Shown piece after piece: positions 1 to 6,764 of a stretch of 9,303 bases of DNA; the first letter of the stretch is position 1, and every line of letters begins with the position of its first letter. Made by a program: the position numbers and the translations under genes. This DNA is from COMBO-56-21 sp041559015 (lineage in GTDB: Archaea > Thermoplasmatota > Thermoplasmata > UBA10834): assembly GCA_041559015.1 (NCBI GenBank), contig JBFFED010000049.1:1-9303 (forward strand), written 5' to 3'. The notes below the pieces were generated by a model. The model did no database searches and was not told the DNA's origin. It was given only the letters and a program-made list of their open reading frames with translations.

Positions 1-118
1 CCTTGGCCACCTCGACGTCCAGGAACTTCGCGTGCTCCTTCGCCCTCTCGAGCATCATCTGCGTGATGTCGTAGTTGAACTCGCTGCAGACGATACCTAC
101 CCTCATCTTTCCTGCCAT
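1..118 (-). CDS. ribH: 6,7-dimethyl-8-ribityllumazine synthase (RibH), N-terminal part, cut by window edge
   Basis: Lumazine synthase joins 5-amino-6-ribitylamino-uracil to 3,4-dihydroxy-2-butanone 4-phosphate in the penultimate step of riboflavin synthesis. Only the first 39 residues are in the window. They begin MAGKMRVGIVCSEFN and continue with YDITQMMLERAKEHAKFL, which matches the opening strand, the substrate-binding S-E-F-N segment and the first helix of archaeal lumazine synthases. I chose the ATG at 118 because GGAGGT ends six bases before it; a second in-frame ATG at 106 lacks such a site. It is the last visible gene of ribB-ribL-ribC-ribH, 24 bases after the ribC stop, and its partners supply the adjoining reactions. 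The rest of the gene lies left of base 1. Confidence 0.93.
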   Translation of the reverse strand, partial: MAGKMRVGIVCSEFNYDITQMMLERAKEHAKFLDVEVAK

Positions 119-124
119 GTCATT

Positions 125-130
125 ACCTCC
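125..130 (-). promoter_or_regulatory. Ribosome binding site of ribH
   Basis: GGAGGT on the minus strand with a six-base spacer to the ATG at 118. It lies in the 24-base ribC-ribH gap and decides between the two in-frame ATGs. Confidence 0.7.
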
Positions 131-142
131 GTTCATCGATCC

Positions 143-607
143 TCATCTGATGGGCCCGACGTCCTCGAACCCCTGCCTGAGCCCCTTGCCCGCGTTCTTC
201 GCCAGCCGCTCGGGCCTCAACGCGAGGTCGTAGGCGTTGACCGCGTGCTCCCTCGCGCGCCTCTCGGCCAGCCATGCCAGCTCCTTGGCGTCCTTGGCTT
301 CGTCCTCGTGCACGAAGACCTCGATTATGTGCCTGTTCGTGAGCAGCTGGACCTGGATGAGCCCCGTCGAGGCCTCGTGGGCGCAGACCTTGTCGATCTG
401 CTCCTTGCCCGGCATGCCGAGCGCGATGACTATGTCGCAGCCCGACTCCTCGATGAGCTTCTTCGCGGCGACTGGGAGGTCCTTTATCCCGGGGACCGTT
501 CTCCGCTCTACCTTGTAGCCGGTGCCGGTCCGCTTCAGCTCGTCCACTGCGAACCCGCCCATGTCGACCCTCGCGAAGGTGGTGTCCAGAACCCCTATCC
601 TCTTCAC
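143..607 (-). CDS. ribC: Archaeal riboflavin synthase RibC
   Basis: Catalyses dismutation of two 6,7-dimethyl-8-ribityllumazine molecules to riboflavin in the cytoplasm. The archaeal enzyme is unrelated to bacterial RibE and structurally related to lumazine synthase. The 154 residues equal the usual family length and keep its blocks: GVLDTTFARVDMGGFA (5-20), TVPGIKDLPVAAKKL (37-51), ALGMPGKEQIDKVCAHEAS (62-80), NRHIIEVFVHEDEA (91-104) and the C-terminal AGKGLRQGFEDVGP (139-152). The start is GTG at 607, preceded by GGAGGT with a nine-base spacer. The last bases of ribL and this start overlap as GTGA, a four-base overlap that suggests translational coupling. It sits between RibL, which uses FMN made from its product, and RibH, which makes its substrate. 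Confidence 0.95.
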   Translation of the reverse strand: MKRIGVLDTTFARVDMGGFAVDELKRTGTGYKVERRTVPGIKDLPVAAKKLIEESGCDIVIALGMPGKEQIDKVCAHEASTGLIQVQLLTNRHIIEVFVHEDEAKDAKELAWLAERRAREHAVNAYDLALRPERLAKNAGKGLRQGFEDVGPIR

Positions 608-1059
608 TTCTTCTCGACCTCCGAGAGCTTCTTGTTGAGATCGTGGAATTCGACTATCTTCCTGATGATCTTGCGCGTGCCGTCCAGGTCGTGATCCAGG
701 TGGGGCATCCTGACGACCTTCACTGACAGGTCGCGCTTCTTCAGCTCGTCCTCCAGGTTCCTCTCGTCGAAGGGCTGATCGTAGCCTATCGTGATTATGT
801 CCGGCTTGAGTTCCCGGACTATCTCGAATATGTCTCCGCCCTCCCTGCCGAGGACGGCCCTGTCGACCGGTTTAAGGGACTGGACGAGCTCCAGGCGCAT
901 CCTCTCTGGCGTCACAGGTTCGTGCTTCCTTTTCCTCACAGTCGAATCGGTCGCCACCACCACGACAAGCTCGTCGCCTAGCCGTTTCGACTCCTCCAGG
1001 TAATGCAAGTGGCCTAGGTGTATTATGTCGAAAACCCCCGTGGCCATCACGCGGACCAT
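604..1059 (-). CDS. ribL: FAD synthetase RibL (archaeal FMN adenylyltransferase, nucleotidyltransferase fold)
   Basis: Transfers AMP to FMN to make FAD, the last step of flavin cofactor synthesis. Counting from the ATG at 1059 the protein has 151 residues. The cytidylyltransferase-like signature is plain: MATGVFDIIHLGH (5-17) with the HxGH nucleotide-binding motif at 14-17, LKPVDRAVLG (62-71), LKPDIITIGYDQ (84-95), and the second motif region DGTRKIIRKI near the end (126-135). The start is ambiguous. GTG at 1068 overlaps the ribB stop as GTGA, but AGGTGA lies at a good distance from ATG 1059, and homologues begin about there, so I prefer 1059. The protein contains no cysteine, whereas the characterised Methanocaldococcus enzyme is, as I recall, sensitive to modification of C-terminal cysteines. 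Other cytidylyltransferase-fold activities are possible, but the riboflavin context favours RibL. Confidence 0.9.
   Translation of the reverse strand: MVRVMATGVFDIIHLGHLHYLEESKRLGDELVVVVATDSTVRKRKHEPVTPERMRLELVQSLKPVDRAVLGREGGDIFEIVRELKPDIITIGYDQPFDERNLEDELKKRDLSVKVVRMPHLDHDLDGTRKIIRKIVEFHDLNKKLSEVEKK
617..622 (-). promoter_or_regulatory. Ribosome binding site of ribC
   Basis: GGAGGT on the minus strand, nine bases before the GTG start at 607 and lying inside the 3' end of ribL. It supports the non-ATG start of ribC. Confidence 0.6.
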
Positions 1060-1063
1060 ATGT

Positions 1064-1070
1064 CTCACCT
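1064..1070 (-). promoter_or_regulatory. Ribosome binding site that decides the ribL start
   Basis: AGGTGAG on the minus strand, four bases before ATG 1059 (five if only AGGTGA is counted). It contains the alternative GTG start at 1068 and the ribB stop codon, so ribB termination and ribL initiation are adjacent. Confidence 0.5.
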
Positions 1071-1784
1071 GCCTTTGTGTTCCTTCCAGGCCTCGATCAC
1101 ATCCGCGCCCTCAAGGAACACGCATCCATGCGTCTCCGCGTACTTGCGCGCCTTCTCCTTCGAGAGCGCCCTGCCGTCATCGCCCATCATCTCGCATACC
1201 GTCGCCGAGGGCACGAGGCCGGCCATGATCACGAGTGCCGTGGCGAGCTCCGTGTGCCCGAACCTGGTCTCGAGGATCCTATCCGAAGTGTTGAGCAGGT
1301 GAACATGTCCAGGCGCTCTGAAGTTCTTGCCGAACTCGGTCTTCGCCCAGCCGTCCTCCGATGTCAGAGCCCGCTTCGCGAGTTCCGCGAACTCCTTGAT
1401 CGTGAGCGCCCTGTCATCGTCGGTTATGCCGGTGAATGTCCTGCGGTGGTTGATCGTGATGCCGAATGCGGACTTGACATCGTACGGGATGTCGTTCGGG
1501 GTGAGCCTCTGCATGACGGGGTAGCGCTCGGCCATCCCCAGGAACAGGTCGGAGAGGAAGGGCAATCCGAGAGCCTCCTGGATCTTCGTGTTGGCGGTCG
1601 TGCATATGAGCCCGCCCGCGTCCTTCCTGAGTATCCTAACGGCCTCTGGGGTGACGCGTTCGGAGGCGACGACGATGTCCGTCTCCTCTTCCCGTCCGTC
1701 CGCATCGTATACGAGGACGAACTTGCCCTGTCTCATATCCTCAAGGGCCTTTAGCACGGCTGCTGAAGCCATCATCTCGAGCAT
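1065..1784 (-). CDS. ribB: 3,4-dihydroxy-2-butanone 4-phosphate synthase (RibB)
   Basis: Converts ribulose 5-phosphate to 3,4-dihydroxy-2-butanone 4-phosphate and formate, supplying the four-carbon unit used by RibH. The 239-residue protein is the stand-alone archaeal form with no GTP cyclohydrolase II domain. Visible family blocks are VYDADGREEETDIVVASE (25-42) with the acidic metal-binding loop, RKDAGGLICT (53-62), NDIPYDVKSAFGITINHRRTFTGITDDDRA (97-126), FRAPGHVHLL (155-164), RFGHTELATALVIMAGL (174-190) and CEMMGDDG (197-204). It is the first gene of the rib operon and ends overlapping or five bases before ribL. The start is uncertain: ATGs at 1784, 1775 and 1772 are all in frame, none has a strong ribosome binding site, and homologue length fits the last two slightly better. 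Confidence 0.95.
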   Translation of the reverse strand: MLEMMASAAVLKALEDMRQGKFVLVYDADGREEETDIVVASERVTPEAVRILRKDAGGLICTTANTKIQEALGLPFLSDLFLGMAERYPVMQRLTPNDIPYDVKSAFGITINHRRTFTGITDDDRALTIKEFAELAKRALTSEDGWAKTEFGKNFRAPGHVHLLNTSDRILETRFGHTELATALVIMAGLVPSATVCEMMGDDGRALSKEKARKYAETHGCVFLEGADVIEAWKEHKGR

Positions 1785-1831
1785 GCCGCATTATTGTCTT
1801 ATGAGTGGCGTAGTTACCACCCCGAAAGTAT
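1785..1831 (-). promoter_or_regulatory. Possible promoter region of the riboflavin operon
   Basis: These 47 bases separate the permease stop from ribB. No strong TATA box is present. A weak AT-rich stretch on the minus strand (CATAAGACAATAATG, 1789-1803) lies about 26 bases before the ATGs at 1775 and 1772 and would give a leaderless transcript. A short inverted repeat, GTA-N2-TAC, lies at 1810-1817. The alternative is read-through from the ABC transporter operon upstream. Confidence 0.25.
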
Positions 1832-4735
1832 CTAGTCCACCCTTCTTAAGGCCTCAGCCGGGGCCAGCCTGGCAGCCTTCCTGGAAGGCGGCAACGTCGA
1901 GAGCATCGTGACCGCGAACGCGATGAGCATGATCAGGAGAACCTCTCCCCAGGGTATCACGAACTCCGAGATCTCGGAGAACCCGCCCCAGTCAAAGAGC
2001 CTGTATGACAGCAACAGCCCCAGCAGGACGCCGATCGATATCCCCAGGAGGGACACGAAGGAGGTCTCCACCAGGAAGGTGGTTAATATCATGTTCCTCT
2101 GGAAACCGATGGCCCTCATCACGCCTATCTCCTGTCTCCTCTCCGCGATGTTCCTGATGGTGATGATGCCAAGGCCGGCGATGCCCACGACCAGGCCGAC
2201 CCCCAGGAACAGCTCCATCAGCTGCATGGTGGAGGCCGAGATCTCCATCGCTTCCTCTATGATGTCCCTTACGACGATCGACCCCAGCCCGAACTCCGCC
2301 AGGCAGTCCTCCAGCCTTTCCTTGACCTCGAGGTCGGATATGCCAGATCCGGGGACAGTGTCGACGTAGAACAGGTTCTCGGCGCTCCTGACGTTCAAGC
2401 CCTCGACGAACGACTTGGACGTGAACGCCCCTCCCACGAGTATCTGGTCCATCACACCTATGACGGTGAGGTTCGCGGTCGAGCCGTCAGGGGTCGAGAC
2501 GACTATGACGTCCCCCAGGCTCACATACCATGCCCCGTAGGTCACCGCGAACATGGATGGCACCGCTGTCCCATCCAAGATGGTGAGGCTGTCGTTCTCC
2601 CTTAGTGCGTTCCAGGCCTCCTCGTCCGAGGCATACGCTGCATCCCTCTGCATGAGGGAGAACGCCCCCTCACTGAGCATGGTATCGCTGAATCCCACTA
2701 TCTGTCTCGTGACTGATTCGTTGCTGCCCTGCAGGGACATGGAGGCCACCGCGGTGCGTGCGGTCTCTATCCGGGCGACTGAGGGCACCCCCAGCGACGA
2801 GTTCACCTCCGCCATGGCCTGAGTCAAGTTCGCGTCAGGGACCTCCCTCAGCGAGTAGCCCACGATTTCGAACCCGCCTGAGAACTTCTCAGAGAGTGTG
2901 TCGACGCTCTCTCTTTGGAAGGAGGCTATCATGGCGATGACGACGACCGTGAACATTATGAGGGAGAATATGAACAGTGTCAGCCCGGTCCTGAACTTCT
3001 TGTTCATCGGATAGCTTATGGCGGCCCTGAACACAGGCAGGAGGTTCTTCCCCCTGCCGAACGCCCTGACCAGCCCTTCGAGCATAAGGTCGCTGTTGAA
3101 CATAGCGACGAGCACGGCGCCCGTGACCATCACCACCCCGGAGATGATGAACATCTCCAGGTTGCCTTCCAGCTCGCCGAATAGGAAGGTCTCTATCCCC
3201 AGCGGGTCGATTATGTAGTAGATCATCCAGATGCCCGCTAAGGTGAAGGGAATCCTGGGCTTGGTTACCCTGACGGCGAGCGTAGCGGCACCGAGTACGA
3301 GGAGGCTTACCCCGGCAGTCGTCATGGAGGCCTGCTTCGACGCTGCGCCAGCGTACACCATCAGAAGCGCGAGAACGACCGCAGCTGCCCCGATCCCGAG
3401 ATATCTCTTCTCGGACTTTGCCATGACGGGCTCGGGTATGTCACGTATGGCCCTCACGATGTTGAGTCTGCTGACTCTCCAGGACGCCAGGATCACCGTG
3501 AGCATGGTTATGAGGAACCCTGCGACGGCCGCCAGCGCGAGGCTCTCCAACTCGTAGTACAGCGTGAATGTCAGGCCTTCGCCACCCATCACCACGGAGA
3601 ACAGATTGACCATCGCGAAAGCGATCAGAAGTCCAACCAGGGTCCCCACCACCGACGCTATGACGGCGTAGACAACGCCCTCGAACACGAATGACTGCGT
3701 GAGATCGCCTCTCTGCATGCCAACAGCCCTCGATATGCCCATCTCAGGCTTCCGCTCCTCCGCCAACATCACAAATATGTTGATTATGAGAGCGACGCCT
3801 GCGATGATCGTGAACGAGCTCATGAGGACGAAGAGCTGGGAGAGCATGTCGGAGACCGATTCTGCCTCCTCGACGCCGTCCCTCTTGACTGCATTGTAGG
3901 TGAACTCATAGTCCTCCCCGAGAATGGGCTTCAGTTCTTCGATGGCCTCGTCGGTGAGCAGATAGCCCTTCTCTGTCGAGCCCTTGCAGGATACATCGAT
4001 TGAAGTGATGGCCCCCGGGGATGCGAAGACGGACTCCTGGGCGTAGGTCAGCTCGAGGAAGAGCAGATCGGAGAACCTCCAATTGCCCATCCCCTCCTCA
4101 GCGGCGACCGCTGCCACTTCCAAGCGCGTGGGGAGGCCGTTCTTGGGGTACACCAACACGAAGTCCCCCACGCCGACACCCAGCTCGTTCGCGAGGTCGA
4201 CATTCACCGCAGTCCTGCCATCTGTCACAAGCTCGCGGCCTATGGTGTTCCCGTTGATATCCCTTAGCTCGTCGACCAAGTGGTCCGGGTCGAACGCGTA
4301 GATGTTCGCATATGGCATGGATGTCCCAGTCGCCGCATTGAGGGCGGATGCGACTTCGCGTATGGCAGGGGCCACCCCGTCGATGTTCTGGAGGCTTCCC
4401 GCGTCGAAGCGGTCGATGAGATCGTAGGCCAGCTTCTCATCGAAGAACTGGTTGAGTCCTTCTTCGTCCTCGACGGTGACGACTATGTCTATTTCCCCGG
4501 TGCTCTCGAAGACATCGCCCCGTATGAGGTAGTCTATCGTGTCCCCCACCACCAGCGACGCCGATATCATCGCGGTAGCGATGAGGAGACCGCCGACGAT
4601 TATGGCGGCGAACTTCTTCCTGCGCGCGATGTTCCTGAGGGCCATCCGAGCGAGGACCCTGCGCCTGAGGGCCATCAACCCGATCAGCCCCAGCATCAGC
4701 AGCATGATCAATGTCAGCTGTAACAGGGCGCTCAT
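1832..4735 (-). CDS. ABC transporter permease with two FtsX/MacB-type halves
   Basis: Membrane permease that should pair with the ATPase encoded just upstream. The 967 residues show an internal duplication. Each half has one membrane helix (about 43-63 and 583-605), an external domain of about 230 residues (64-300 and 606-838), then an FtsX-type three-helix block (about 302-418 and 840-948). The halves share the cytoplasmic motif EERKPEMGISRAVGMQRGDL (326-345) versus AERRQEIGVMRAIGFQRN (864-881), and both blocks end in an R-rich tail (about 419-433 and 950-966). An extra N-terminal helix (3-23) and about four helices between the halves (445-546) bring the total to 12-13. Such transporters commonly export lipids, peptides or drugs, or handle lipoproteins; the substrate here is unknown. 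Translation starts 12 bases after the ATPase stop. Confidence 0.88.
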   Translation of the reverse strand: MSALLQLTLIMLLMLGLIGLMALRRRVLARMALRNIARRKKFAAIIVGGLLIATAMISASLVVGDTIDYLIRGDVFESTGEIDIVVTVEDEEGLNQFFDEKLAYDLIDRFDAGSLQNIDGVAPAIREVASALNAATGTSMPYANIYAFDPDHLVDELRDINGNTIGRELVTDGRTAVNVDLANELGVGVGDFVLVYPKNGLPTRLEVAAVAAEEGMGNWRFSDLLFLELTYAQESVFASPGAITSIDVSCKGSTEKGYLLTDEAIEELKPILGEDYEFTYNAVKRDGVEEAESVSDMLSQLFVLMSSFTIIAGVALIINIFVMLAEERKPEMGISRAVGMQRGDLTQSFVFEGVVYAVIASVVGTLVGLLIAFAMVNLFSVVMGGEGLTFTLYYELESLALAAVAGFLITMLTVILASWRVSRLNIVRAIRDIPEPVMAKSEKRYLGIGAAAVVLALLMVYAGAASKQASMTTAGVSLLVLGAATLAVRVTKPRIPFTLAGIWMIYYIIDPLGIETFLFGELEGNLEMFIISGVVMVTGAVLVAMFNSDLMLEGLVRAFGRGKNLLPVFRAAISYPMNKKFRTGLTLFIFSLIMFTVVVIAMIASFQRESVDTLSEKFSGGFEIVGYSLREVPDANLTQAMAEVNSSLGVPSVARIETARTAVASMSLQGSNESVTRQIVGFSDTMLSEGAFSLMQRDAAYASDEEAWNALRENDSLTILDGTAVPSMFAVTYGAWYVSLGDVIVVSTPDGSTANLTVIGVMDQILVGGAFTSKSFVEGLNVRSAENLFYVDTVPGSGISDLEVKERLEDCLAEFGLGSIVVRDIIEEAMEISASTMQLMELFLGVGLVVGIAGLGIITIRNIAERRQEIGVMRAIGFQRNMILTTFLVETSFVSLLGISIGVLLGLLLSYRLFDWGGFSEISEFVIPWGEVLLIMLIAFAVTMLSTLPPSRKAARLAPAEALRRVD

Positions 4736-4747
4736 GTTCTCACACCA

Positions 4748-5491
4748 TCAGTAAGGCGCTGGAACGAAATCCTTCTCTATCATTCCGTCCCTCATCATCA
4801 CGATTCTGTCCGCCATCCTCCCTACCGTGTAGTCGTGCGTGACGATTATGAATGTCTGGTGGTTCTCCTTGTTCAGTTTCTTCAGGAGCTCCATGATCTC
4901 CTTGGACGACTCGCTGTCCAGGTTCCCTGTCGGTTCGTCCCCGAAGACGATCTCGGGCTTGTTCACGAGGGAACGCGCAATAGTGACCCTCTGCTGTTGT
5001 CCCCCAGACAGCTCCGAAGGCGTATGCGACTGCCAGTCCTCGAGGCCGACAGATTTCAGGGCCCCCAGGGCACTCTTGCGTGCCTCCTTGGGAGCAGCGC
5101 CTGCGAGCAGCAGGGGGAGCTCAACGTTCTCCACGGAAGTCAGGACAGGCAGCAGGTTATAGGCTTGGAAGATGAACCCTATCTTCCTGGCCCTGTAGGC
5201 CGTTCTCTCTCTGTCTTTCATGGACGAGAGCGACCTGCCTCTGATGAAGACCTCCCCTCCAGAGAGGTCGTCGAGGCCGGAGAGGCAGTTCAGCAGAGTC
5301 GTCTTGCCACATCCAGACGGTCCCATGACGGCTATCATCTCGCCTTCCTTCACGGAGAGATTCACGCCCTTGAGAGCCTCCACCTTGATCTTCCCGGTGT
5401 CGTAGGTCTTCTTCAGGCCAGCGGCGACCACTATGCCGTCGCCAGCTGCGTCAGTCTGTGCTTGCTTCTTGGCCTCTCCCTCCTTGGCCAT
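4748..5491 (-). CDS. ABC transporter ATP-binding protein, MacB/LolD type
   Basis: Cytoplasmic ATPase that powers the adjacent permease. With the ATG at 5491 it has 247 residues and a complete set of motifs: Walker A GPSGCGKTT (57-65), Q-loop Gln109 in FQAYNLLP, signature LSGGQQQR (161-168), Walker B IVFGDEPTGNLD (181-192) and the switch histidine in VTHD (217-220). The FQxYNLLP and DEPTGNLD sequences are typical of the LolD/MacB/FtsE group that works with FtsX-like permeases. The start at 5491 has GAAGGT ending six bases upstream. An in-frame ATG at 5533 adds 14 residues and would sit near the predicted transcription start, so a leaderless longer form is possible. Extension beyond that would run through the promoter into the divergent gene. 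The first 20 residues are a variable, charged, probably disordered lead. Confidence 0.93.
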   Translation of the reverse strand: MAKEGEAKKQAQTDAAGDGIVVAAGLKKTYDTGKIKVEALKGVNLSVKEGEMIAVMGPSGCGKTTLLNCLSGLDDLSGGEVFIRGRSLSSMKDRERTAYRARKIGFIFQAYNLLPVLTSVENVELPLLLAGAAPKEARKSALGALKSVGLEDWQSHTPSELSGGQQQRVTIARSLVNKPEIVFGDEPTGNLDSESSKEIMELLKKLNKENHQTFIIVTHDYTVGRMADRIVMMRDGMIEKDFVPAPY

Positions 5492-5497
5492 GTGAAT

Positions 5498-5507
5498 ACC
5501 TTCTCCC
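5498..5507 (-). promoter_or_regulatory. Ribosome binding site favouring the ATPase start at 5491
   Basis: GGGAGAAGGT on the minus strand with a six-base spacer to ATG 5491. It argues against the upstream ATG at 5515; the ATG at 5533 remains possible only as a leaderless start. Confidence 0.5.
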
Positions 5508-5538
5508 GCCGGCATCCCCTCTGGGATCTGCATGCCGA

Positions 5539-5577
5539 TTTCGCAGGGCAAGGGGGATATTATATGGTTTCGCAGGG
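5539..5577. repeat. Pair of 10-base direct repeats flanking the ABC operon TATA box
   Basis: TTTCGCAGGG occurs at 5539-5548 and again at 5568-5577 (plus strand), 29 bases apart start to start. The TATA box at 5557-5565 lies between the copies. The upstream copy (relative to the ATPase) overlaps the likely BRE, and the other lies close to the predicted transcription start, so binding there could block initiation. That it is a regulator site is inference. Confidence 0.45.
5557..5565 (-). promoter_or_regulatory. TATA box of the ABC transporter operon
   Basis: ATATAATAT on the minus strand, preceded by GCGAAACC, which could serve as a BRE. The predicted transcription start is about 26 bases downstream, near 5533-5536, which coincides with the alternative ATG at 5533 or gives a leader of about 43 bases to ATG 5491. 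Confidence 0.6.
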
Positions 5578-5615
5578 GCGCCTGGCAACTCATCGGCGCT
5601 CGTGCCTGACACCCA

Positions 5616-5621
5616 TTTATA
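5616..5621 (+). promoter_or_regulatory. TATA box of the sugar-phosphate isomerase gene
   Basis: TTTATA about 25-30 bases before the ATG at 5646. This puts the transcription start at or within a few bases of the start codon, consistent with a leaderless mRNA; no ribosome binding site precedes the ATG. Confidence 0.6.
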
Positions 5622-5645
5622 CGAAGACGCCGATTCGAGCGTGCG

Positions 5646-6686
5646 ATGTTGGATTCCAAGGACACCATCCGGTCAGTCGACAGGAAGGACATGATGTCCT
5701 CCATCGAGGAGCTCCCGAAGAGCCTCTCAGAAGGCCTGAGGCGCGGCAGGATGTCCGGCCTGCCCAGGTTCACCCCGAGAGAGGTGGTGTTCTGCGGCGT
5801 GGGCGGCTCGGCCATCGGTGGTGAGCTGCTGCACGCATGGCTCACCAACACCTGCGAGATACCGTGCGAGGTGATACGAGACTACTCCCTGCCGACCCAT
5901 GTCTGCAAGGATTCCCTGGTCATGGTCTGCAGCTACTCAGGGAACACCGAGGAGACCCTGAGCATGCTCGAGGATGCTAGGAGGAAGCGGTCCAAGGTCC
6001 TTGCTGTTACCTCCGGCGGCCAGCTGGCGAAGATATGCGAGTCAGCGTCGGTCCCGTTCGTGCGTGTCCCCACTGGCATGATGCCCAGGGCGTCCATAGG
6101 GTACATCTTCGGAGGCATGCTGGGGGCGCTGGAGCGGTCCGGGATTGTCACCGTGGACAGGCAGATCGAGGAGGCGATCAGGGTCATGGGCAAAACCAGT
6201 TCGTACTGCAGGCCGTCTGTGCCCACGCCTGACAACCCGGCCAAGATGCTCGCTCACGAGATGTACTCGCACCTCCCTGTCATAGTCGGATACGGTCTGT
6301 CGAGGCCGGTGGCCAAGCGCTGGGCGGACCAACTGAGCGAGAACAGCAAGAGCCTGGCCTTCTCACTCGAGCTCCCTGAGATGAACCACAACGCAATCGT
6401 CGGGCTGGTCAGGGACCAGAGGAGCAAGGGCCTGGCGTGCGTGTTCCTTCAGCACGACCCTGTGGGCAAGCAGATGGCTGCCCGCGTCACCGCGACCAAG
6501 GAGGTCATCGCCCGGATTGCCCCCGTGTACTCTACCGACGCCCTCGGGCTGAGCCCGCTCGCTAAGATGTTCTCCCTGATCATGATGGGCGACTACGTGA
6601 GCGTCTACCTCGCCGTCCTGAGGAACGAAGACCCCTCAGAGAACGATGTCATAGAAGAGCTCAAGGGCGTTCTGTCTAAAAAGTGA
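5646..6686 (+). CDS. pgi/pmi: Bifunctional phosphoglucose/phosphomannose isomerase (SIS-domain family)
   Basis: Interconverts fructose 6-phosphate with glucose 6-phosphate and with mannose 6-phosphate, linking glycolysis/gluconeogenesis to mannose-derived glycan precursors. The 346 residues are close to the family length. They carry two SIS domains: the first with VVFCGVGGSAIGGELL (47-62) and VCSYSGNTEETL (94-105), the second around LPVIVGYG (210-217) to the C terminus. Likely active-site residues, by analogy with the Pyrobaculum enzyme, are Arg148 in MPRASIGY, Glu232 in LSENSK, His248 in EMNHNAIVG and possibly Lys307. The ending SPLAKMFSLIMMGDYVSVYLA (303-323) is typical. It is transcribed divergently from the ABC operon and stands alone, with a probably leaderless start. 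Confidence 0.93.
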   Translation: MLDSKDTIRSVDRKDMMSSIEELPKSLSEGLRRGRMSGLPRFTPREVVFCGVGGSAIGGELLHAWLTNTCEIPCEVIRDYSLPTHVCKDSLVMVCSYSGNTEETLSMLEDARRKRSKVLAVTSGGQLAKICESASVPFVRVPTGMMPRASIGYIFGGMLGALERSGIVTVDRQIEEAIRVMGKTSSYCRPSVPTPDNPAKMLAHEMYSHLPVIVGYGLSRPVAKRWADQLSENSKSLAFSLELPEMNHNAIVGLVRDQRSKGLACVFLQHDPVGKQMAARVTATKEVIARIAPVYSTDALGLSPLAKMFSLIMMGDYVSVYLAVLRNEDPSENDVIEELKGVLSKK

Positions 6687-6693
6687 AGGTCTC

Positions 6694-6723
6694 CTCTCCG
6701 TCAGTTGATGACTTCACGGAGGG
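6694..6723 (+). terminator. Possible hairpin terminator after the isomerase gene
   Basis: An eight-pair stem (one G-T pair; CTCTCCGT with ACGGAGG flank, arms 6694-6701 and 6716-6723) encloses a small inner AGT/ACT pair. It starts eight bases after the stop codon. Only a weak T-rich stretch (CTTGTTTG, 6724-6731) follows, so termination here is tentative. Confidence 0.3.
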
Positions 6724-6731
6724 CTTGTTTG

Positions 6732-6764
6732 AAAAAAGTGAGTCGAGAGGGTCACCGCCCTCTC
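6732..6764 (-). terminator. Possible terminator hairpin with T-run on the minus strand
   Basis: A perfect seven-base stem, GAGAGGG (6745-6751) and CCCTCTC (6758-6764), has a six-base loop. On the minus strand it is followed after seven bases by six T residues (6737-6732). It could end transcripts of the ribbon-helix-helix gene, whose stop is about 115 bases upstream, or protect the convergent isomerase gene from read-through. Confidence 0.4.

Noticed and set aside
32..694. Plus-strand open frame of 220 residues across ribH, ribC and ribL
   Set aside because: It is antisense to three recognised genes at once and is not protein-like.
1077..1754. Plus-strand open frame of 225 residues opposite ribB
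   Set aside because: It lies entirely antisense to a gene highly similar to known archaeal RibB, and no domain is recognisable.
4835..5824. Long plus-strand open frame of 329 residues opposite the ATPase gene
   Set aside because: It is antisense to a gene with all ABC ATPase motifs; long shadow frames are expected at this GC content, and its translation shows no family pattern.
5492..5851. N-terminal extension of the ATPase to a start at 5851
   Set aside because: It would run through the divergent promoter and antisense to the isomerase start; ABC ATPases do not have such a leader, and a ribosome binding site supports 5491.
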